Part shown: positions 58,847 to 64,000 of the stretch, piece by piece
Layout of the letters: each line of letters opens with the position of its first letter
Position numbering within the stretch: position 1 is the stretch's first letter
From: Petrosia ficiformis
Lineage: Eukaryota > Porifera > Demospongiae > Haplosclerida > Petrosiidae
Direction of reading: 5' to 3'
DNA: 64,000 nucleotides
NCBI GenBank assembly: GCA_947044365.1
Contig: OX345649.1
Location: 974,430 to 1,038,429, forward strand
The notes under the pieces: generated by a model
Database searches by the model: none
The model's input: the letters and a program-made list of their open reading frames with translations, nothing else
Told to the model about the DNA's origin: nothing
Program-made: the position numbers and the translations under genes

Positions 58847-61118
58847 CTTCAATGCATTACATATTTCTTTAATCCAGGATTTACATGACATGTTTTATGA
58901 TCTCGCTCAGTTAGTTTATGAGCAGGTTTGTACACACTTCTGTCATACAGCTAATTCATCAATGTCTCTATTTATCCATGTACATGTACATGTACATGAG
59001 TATGTGTGTGTACATGTCAAAAATGTTAATCTATCTATCCATCCTGTACATGTACTTTTATCCAGTTAATCTATCTATCCATCCTGTACATGTATTTTTA
59101 TCCAGTTAATCTATCTATCCATCCTTTACATGTACTTTTATCCAGTTAATCTATCTATCCATCCTGTACATGTACTTTTATCCAGTTAATCTATCTATCC
59201 ATCCTTTACATGTACTTTTATCCAGTTAATCTATCTATCCATCCTGTACATGTACTTTTATCCAGTTAATCTATCTATCCACCCTGTACATGTATTTTTA
59301 TCCAGTTAATCTATCTATCCATCCTGTACATGTACTTTTATCCAGTTAATCTATCTATCCATCCTGTACATGTACTTTTGTCCAGTTAATCTATCTATCC
59401 ATCCTGTACATGTACTTTTATCCAGTTAATCTATCTATCCATCCTGTACATGTACTTTTGTCCAGTTAATCTATCTATCCATCCTGTACATGTATTTTTC
59501 TCCATCTATCCTGTCTATCAGGGAGAGTTGATAAATCAGATAGAATACAATGTTGAACATGCTGCTGGGTATGTAGAAAGAGGTACAAAGATGGTGCGAA
59601 TTGCTAGAGACTACAAGAGTAAGAATCGTCAAGTACGTAAGATGATTATAGAACAGGAAAAGATTAAGTAATACTTATAAAATTTGCATTAGGTAGTTAA
59701 ATGCGGCACAAGGGTGGGGCTCAATAAACATCGAGATTAGATGCACAAGTGAAGCAAGTGCATTATCCAATGGAGATCATATTGGTCTGCCCCAGTGCCC
59801 CATTATAACACTTAATGCTCTGTTAAAAATGATTTAGTGTCTATCACCTGACATTTCTTGTGTGTCACTTTCACAAGTAACTGTGCATTAAGTATGCTGT
59901 AATCAGGTGACTATTATATGAAAATGTGATTGGCTCAATGTCACGTGATGTATACTAATAGCACATATACTATGTGCTCTCCATATCCTATTAGTAAATA
60001 AAATATGCCAACATCTAACAAATGCATATCATGTGATCAGTCTTTCATACTATGTCCTAGTATGCTTTTTATTGTCAAGTCAGCATGTCACATAATTATG
60101 ACATCATGTGATTATGAAGTCATGAGTCCAACTACATGTGTATAAGCAAAGTATGTAATGTACTGATCATGTGACATTTGATCATGTTGCACAATTTCTT
60201 AAATTTGATTGGTGAGCCAGTTTTTAGTATTGCTGAGTCAGCGACTCAAGAACCGAATCAGATTAGCTTTTCGCAGGAGCATGGTAGTCTGGGAATGAGA
60301 CTGATTACTATGATCCGAGGCTGAGTTTAATGAAAATTATACTTAGTTTTTTTTCTATCTTATTAACAGTGGTGTGGAAACAGCCAGTCATGCTGGACAT
60401 CATCTGATATATATATATATATGTATGGGGAGCAGGACAAGAGTGGTGACAATATCCAGCAATTGGCTCAAATGTTTCCACACTCTTGTTTATTAAATCC
60501 ACTATTCTTTGAAACTTGTTTCTATGATCATATTATTGGGTGGGGAGAAAATGAGTTTATAGGGTTGAGATGTGTAGTATAAAGAGTAATGAACATTTCA
60601 CAAACAAATTTTTTGGGGAGTTTAAGATTCTTTGCCACATCCCCACCCCCTAAACCTGAACTGATTAATTATCTCATAATCTTTTCCAATACAGCTCAAA
60701 TGGGTTATATGTTGCACATCCCCACCCCCTAAACCTGAACCTATTAATTATCTCATAATCTTTTCCAATACAGCTCAAATGGGTTATATGTTGCACATCC
60801 CCACCCCCTAAACCTGAACCTATTAATTATCTCATAATCTTTTCCAATACAGCTCAAATGGGTTATATGTTGCACATCCCCACCCCCTAAACCTGAACCT
60901 ATTAATTATCTCATAATCTTTTCCAATACAGCTCAAATGGGTTATATGTTGCACATCCCCACCCCCTAAACCTGAACTGATTAATTATCTCATAATCTTT
61001 TCCAATACAGCTCAAATGGGTTATATGTTGCATTGTGACCACAATAGCAGTAATCATTATAGTAATCGTTGTAGCAGTCATTGCAGCTGCTGTTTATATC
61101 TCTGGTTCTAATAACTAA
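51168..61118 (+). CDS. Syntaxin (Qa-SNARE, plasma-membrane STX1/2/3-like)
   Basis: Exons 51168-51227, 53387-53482 (probable, 32 codons), 54928-55024, 55820-55894, 55961-56037, 57056-57164, 57608-57681, 58558-58653, 58878-58925, 59522-59632 and 61011-61118. Length is 316 aa, or 284 without exon 2 (human STX1A 288). Both give closed phases. It begins [18 protein letters not shown] Habc three-helix domain follows ([45 protein letters not shown]), then [11 protein letters not shown]. The SNARE motif shows [29 protein letters not shown] and [20 protein letters not shown]. The ionic-layer Gln is the last codon of exon 9. The last exon encodes [14 protein letters not shown] plus a further hydrophobic run, the C-terminal membrane anchor, ending YISGSNN. 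Role: target-membrane SNARE for exocytosis. The final acceptor lies in a five-copy tandem repeat (see the entry at 60616). Confidence 0.95.
51270..51360. repeat. (AT)n microsatellite
   Basis: Two AT runs with a short break, 45 bp into syntaxin intron 1. Confidence 0.93.
52092..52223. mobile_element. Family E hAT MITE, 5'-truncated
   Basis: ggccagtcacacaggat ... ggctcgatatttccacactcctg; the left terminal repeat is missing. Confidence 0.65.
52329..52459. mobile_element. Family D TIR element, short copy
   Basis: catccctatgattgctttcc at the left and gcaaagcaatcatagggata at the right. Confidence 0.8.
52638..52863. mobile_element. Family G TIR element
   Basis: ttcattcacattcaccttga at the left, one internal unit, gtgaatgtgaacagacttta at the right. 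Confidence 0.72.
52990..53200. mobile_element. Family B MITE
   Basis: ccttttagtaaggtactttg, ccaataatggacacttttag and taactataactataactaaa. Confidence 0.7.
53500..53825. repeat. (TACA)n microsatellite
   Basis: TACA/TATACA/TACG array starting 20 bp past the donor of probable syntaxin exon 2; TACG palindromes near 53590. Confidence 0.95.
54200..54410. repeat. (TACA)n microsatellite with a GCAT core
   Basis: About 50 TACA units interrupted by (GCAT)n at 54284-54300. Confidence 0.96.
54640..54725. repeat. AT-rich palindromic microsatellite
   Basis: TATATA/ATAATATA alternation; nothing else seen. Confidence 0.9.
55257..55810. repeat. 56-bp minisatellite, about ten units, ending at a splice acceptor
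   Basis: Unit agcctcatactggagttcta plus tacttcattcctatgttaag plus attataacatgttttc. The last unit runs into ttctattgttttttag, the acceptor of syntaxin exon 4 at 55820. Confidence 0.96.
56150..57005. repeat. (CATC/TATC)n repeat filling syntaxin intron 5
   Basis: CCATCTATCTAT units of 4 bp with a higher-order unit of about 87 bp at 56265-56510. Very long open frames in it are repeat products. Confidence 0.95.
57232..57474. mobile_element. Family B MITE, full-length copy
   Basis: Ends tagtgttgttttagttaac and ctaaaacaacacta are inverted. Whole element about 243 bp, largely self-complementary. Confidence 0.82.
58690..58850. repeat. Two (AC)n-(AT)n blocks
   Basis: acacac followed by atatat at 58697-58740 and again at 58807-58848, in syntaxin intron 8. 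Confidence 0.93.
59010..59515. repeat. 40-bp minisatellite, about twelve units, each with a tatccag
   Basis: Unit aatctatctatccatcctgt plus acatgtacttttatccagtt. Each unit offers a pyrimidine-rich tract ending CAG. The true acceptor (ctatcctgtctatcag, exon 10) follows directly. Confidence 0.96.
60368..60488. mobile_element. Family E hAT MITE, short copy
   Basis: cagtggtgtggaaacagcc to tttccacactcttg, with flanks cttattaa and tttattaa (7 of 8 match). Confidence 0.8.
60616..61034 (+). repeat. 79-bp tandem repeat containing the splice acceptor and start of the last syntaxin exon, five copies
   Basis: Each copy carries the branch/pyrimidine region, ttttccaatacag and then ctcaaatgggttatatgttg. 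The exon starts equivalent to the real one are 60695, 60774, 60853, 60932 and 61011, exactly 79 bp apart. The first and last spacer read cctgaactgatt; the middle ones read cctgaacctatt. The unit length is not a multiple of three, so acceptor choice changes the frame. Confidence 0.97.
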
Positions 61119-61472
61119 TGCCATCCAATGCAAGCTGTGTGTTAATTAAAATATTAATGGACAATTTATTAATGTACATGTATAATAATATAATTATGAG
61201 GATTATAATTATATAATTTACATGTTATTTTTGTTCGTATTCTGATCTTTTTTTTATATTTTTTGTCACCAAATTTTCAAAATTATTAATTAATTATTTA
61301 ATGTCTTTTTTTAATTTTTTCATATTACAAATTGCACATAATACTCTGTTTATTTACATATGATTTTTAAAATAATGTTTATGAATAATTAGTATTGTGT
61401 TGTGGCTAATTAATTTACATAAAATCTAACCTATAATTTAGATCCATCAGTCCATATTCTATTGCTCTGTAG

Positions 61473-61809
61473 GGCTGAGGTTCTGAAACCAATTAATTGA
61501 AAATCAATTAATATCAGTGGAAGTAATTATATAAGCCAATTAAGTCCGTATCAATTGATAATCAATTAATATCAGTGGAAGTAATTAATTAAGTCCGTAT
61601 CAATTGATAATCAATTAATATCTGTGGAAGTAATCCAATTAATGCAGGAAACATCTCCCATTTGATGATCAAAAAGGCTTCCTGTCACTTCCATAGTTGC
61701 TGGTTGCATGCTTGAAAAGTACATCGTAATCGATATCACAGACTTGTAATCGATAATCAGAAGAAATTTTAATATCGATTGATTGATTAATCCATATTAT
61801 CCCAACCTC
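61473..61809. mobile_element. Family F repeat with an internal duplication
   Basis: Begins agggctgaggttctgaaacc. The segment aattgataatcaattaatat plus cagtggaagtaatt is present two to three times. Ends ttaatccatattatcccaac. Confidence 0.7.
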
Positions 61810-61894
61810 TATAATAAATATAATACCTCATTCATATACAGTTACAGTGTGTGTTCTGTTTGTACTTAGTAGATCTAGTTACTACCCAGATATG

Positions 61895-62640
61895 TAACAA
61901 GAGATAATAGTAAACATTATATGTTTCCAGGTACTTGCCCATGTAATAATAGTAATGGTAGTTTAAAAACTGAGGTAATAGTAATAGACAGTCATGTAAT
62001 AGTACATGTATTAGTAATAGTAATAGTAAACATTATATGTTTGCGGGTACTTGCCCATGTAATAATAGTAATGGTAGTTTAAAAACTGAGGTAATAGTAA
62101 TAGACAGTCATGTAATAGTACATGTATTAGTAATAGTAATAGTAAACATTATATGTTTGCGGGCGTAATAATAGTAATGGTAGTTTAAAAACTGAGGTAA
62201 TAGTAATAGACAGTCATGTAATAGTACATGTATTAGTAATAGTAATAGTAAACATTACATGTTTCGAGGTAATAGTGATAGTAAAGTTTATGGTAATAAT
62301 AATAGTAATAATAATAGGTAATTAAAAAAACTACGGTAATAGTAATAGTATTTGTAATAGTAATTATATCATGTATGTGTTTATTTAAGGCAGGGCCAGT
62401 TGAAACACTTTTTAGTATTGGAGGGAAATATTTTTGGCTGGAAAGGTGCAAACTTACTGATTCTGTTTTTGAGAAACTCACAAACATTAAATGCAATGGT
62501 CATTTAGTTTAAAACATGTCAATGCTTTAGTATATTACACTGACTTAGGAGGTATTAGAAATAGTTATATAGTAATATACTGATTTTATGGTAATAGTAA
62601 TATATTACATACATGCTATTGTAATTTACCCTGTGTCTGC
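61895..62640. repeat. TAATAG-rich dispersed repeat with about 115-bp internal units
   Basis: Three units with acattatatgtttgcgggta and gtagtttaaaaactgaggta, then the same tail as 14560-14830 (ttctgtttttgagaaactca). Confidence 0.8.
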
Positions 62641-62877
62641 TACCACCTCACAGGATACATGTAGTAATTACAGTAATGACATTGCTGGTATAAACTCAGA
62701 TTAAGTTGAATATTGAAATCACCCAACTCGTAAACCCGACAAGGATTCTCATTAGGCCAGTGTGCTACCCTTTTTAATTAGATAGCTCAATGATAATGTT
62801 GTATCCTTCTTTTAATGGAGCTTAGACAGTTCATACCACAATACATATGAATTGTGTAGCCTAACTGCGAGGTACGT

Positions 62878-63080
62878 ATATGTGAATAAAAGGTCACCAT
62901 ACAGTAACAGTAATTATCTTAGTTCTACTGTCAGTATAGTATAGTAATTACTGTCTCACTACTGTGGTGTTGAATTGACAAGTATATCAATTACTGTTAA
63001 AACTACTGTTGAAGTACTGTAGTGTGGAAATCAAACTACTGAGTAATTACTGTACTGTATGGTGACAGTTTATTGACATA
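62878..63080. mobile_element. Family C palindromic MITE
   Basis: tatgtgaataaaaggtcacc to ggtgacagtttattgacata. Confidence 0.82.
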
Positions 63081-63269
63081 ATTATACTGTAGTCAACTAC
63101 ATAACTACAAACAGAACACAAACTATAACTAACTATAACTATCAACATTCAATAACAGTTAAAGTGTATGACTATAAAATCATCAATTATCAAATAATTA
63201 TTTAATTAAAATATAATAAATGTGTTATCTACCAGTAACTGTACACATGTCAAATACAAAGTTCATTAA

Positions 63270-64000
63270 CTAAACACTAGCAGTGACAGATGAAGGTAAC
63301 GAGTTACCCATACTACTTGGAGAAGAATCTGAAGCTTTTTCCAAAGCTGCAGGCTAAATAGAATGAACAAAAAATGATAAAATCATTAATTTAATAAATA
63401 CAGGAGTCCATCATTTTTAAAAAATGACATACCATTACAAATATTGATAGTGGAAGATTTGACGAAACACCTTTTAAAACCTGTTCATCTAGTTTTGATT
63501 GACTAACACAAGTGATATCTAACTGAGGAAGGTGTATGTAACCCACGTTAAGAGGAAACAGGTTAAACGAGAATGGGAAACAGGTAAGCGGTAATACTCG
63601 AAATTTCATCTAAATAGGATAGACACACACAAACAGACTAACATGGACACACCCAGACAACACGCCTAGACACAGACACACACCTAGACAGACACACCTA
63701 GACACAGACACACACATACACACACCCAGACAGACACACCTAGACACAGACACACACCCAGACAGATACATCTAGATATAGACACACACCCAGACAGACA
63801 CACTTAGACACAGACACACACCCAGACAGACACACCTAGAAACAGACACACACACAGACAGACACACGTAGACACAGACAATCACCCAGACAGACATACC
63901 TAGACAGATACAGACACACACTCAGATACAGACACACAGACACACAGACACATATACTCACTGTTCTATTACCAGAACACATAAAGTCATTACTGGCTGA
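63270..64000 (-). CDS. C-terminal exons of an unrecognised gene (beta-sandwich-like tail)
   Basis: Three minus-strand exons: 64000-63973 (partial), 63609-63433 and 63353-63270, all joined in phase 0 and ending ...SSVTASV and a TAG at 63272-63270. The visible peptide includes QPVMTLCVLMKFRVLPL, FNLFPLNVGYIHLPQLDITC and LPLSIFVM, then a short Ser-rich tail. The pattern of hydrophobic strands with L-x-P-L-x-x-G-x-x-x-L-P-x-L resembles the last beta-sandwich of trafficking proteins such as TRAPPC11, but I cannot confirm it. The gene continues beyond the right edge. The intron 63610-63972 is a CAGACA/CACA repeat. Confidence 0.7.
63620..63955. repeat. gacacacacccagacagaca repeat
   Basis: About 30-bp units (cctagacacagacacacac) filling the intron of the right-hand gene. 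Confidence 0.93.

Larger units (their letters stand above)
61119..63269. other. Intergenic region, repeats only
   Basis: Between the syntaxin stop and the stop of the minus-strand gene at 63270. It contains a family F copy, the TAATAG element and a family C copy. No exon was found. Confidence 0.7.

Overview
The window reads as nuclear DNA of an animal. It is strongly A+T rich, and its genes are broken by many GT-AG introns. The recognisable proteins are classical metazoan ones: a beta-adrenergic-receptor-kinase-type GRK, cyclophilin E, eIF3 subunit c, a PEF-type calpain and a plasma-membrane-type syntaxin. Compact gene spacing, shared divergent promoters and the very repeat-rich introns suggest a non-bilaterian or other marine invertebrate. 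A demosponge is my best guess, but the sequence alone does not prove it.

Layout. 1-805 is a 100-bp satellite. 806-6335 is repeat-filled DNA, presumably intron 1 of the GRK gene whose first coding exon lies at 6336-6445 (minus) and which continues off the left edge. PPIE (minus, 6688-9830, two exons) shares a 197-bp divergent promoter with an unrecognised 1282-residue disordered protein (plus, 10028-24000, seven exons). That protein carries LF-acidic and P-x-W-basic motifs. EIF3C (minus, 25720-39157, 26 exons, 894 aa) converges on it. A calpain (minus, 39774-50948, 17 exons, 690 aa) lies in tandem behind EIF3C. It shares a 219-bp divergent promoter with a syntaxin (plus, 51168-61118, about 11 exons). 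The last three exons of an unrecognised minus-strand gene occupy 63270-64000. Exon joins were deduced by hand from reading frame, intron phase, GT-AG borders and family similarity. For PPIE, EIF3C, calpain and most of syntaxin the phases close perfectly over the whole gene.

The introns are packed with minisatellites (27, 37, 40, 49, 56, 60, 68, 78, 79 and 89 bp units, among others) and at least nine families of short terminal-inverted-repeat or fold-back elements. One family has clear hAT hallmarks: CAG...CTG ends with an 8-bp target duplication. Two or more tRNA-derived elements are also present.

The most striking observation is that two minisatellites have a unit that contains a splice site. 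Five 79-bp copies of the final syntaxin 3' splice site, plus the start of its transmembrane exon, stand in a row. Similarly, a 37-bp array begins exactly at a 5' splice site of EIF3C and reiterates it. In syntaxin, choice of the penultimate copy would replace the membrane anchor with a cysteine-rich, non-anchoring tail.
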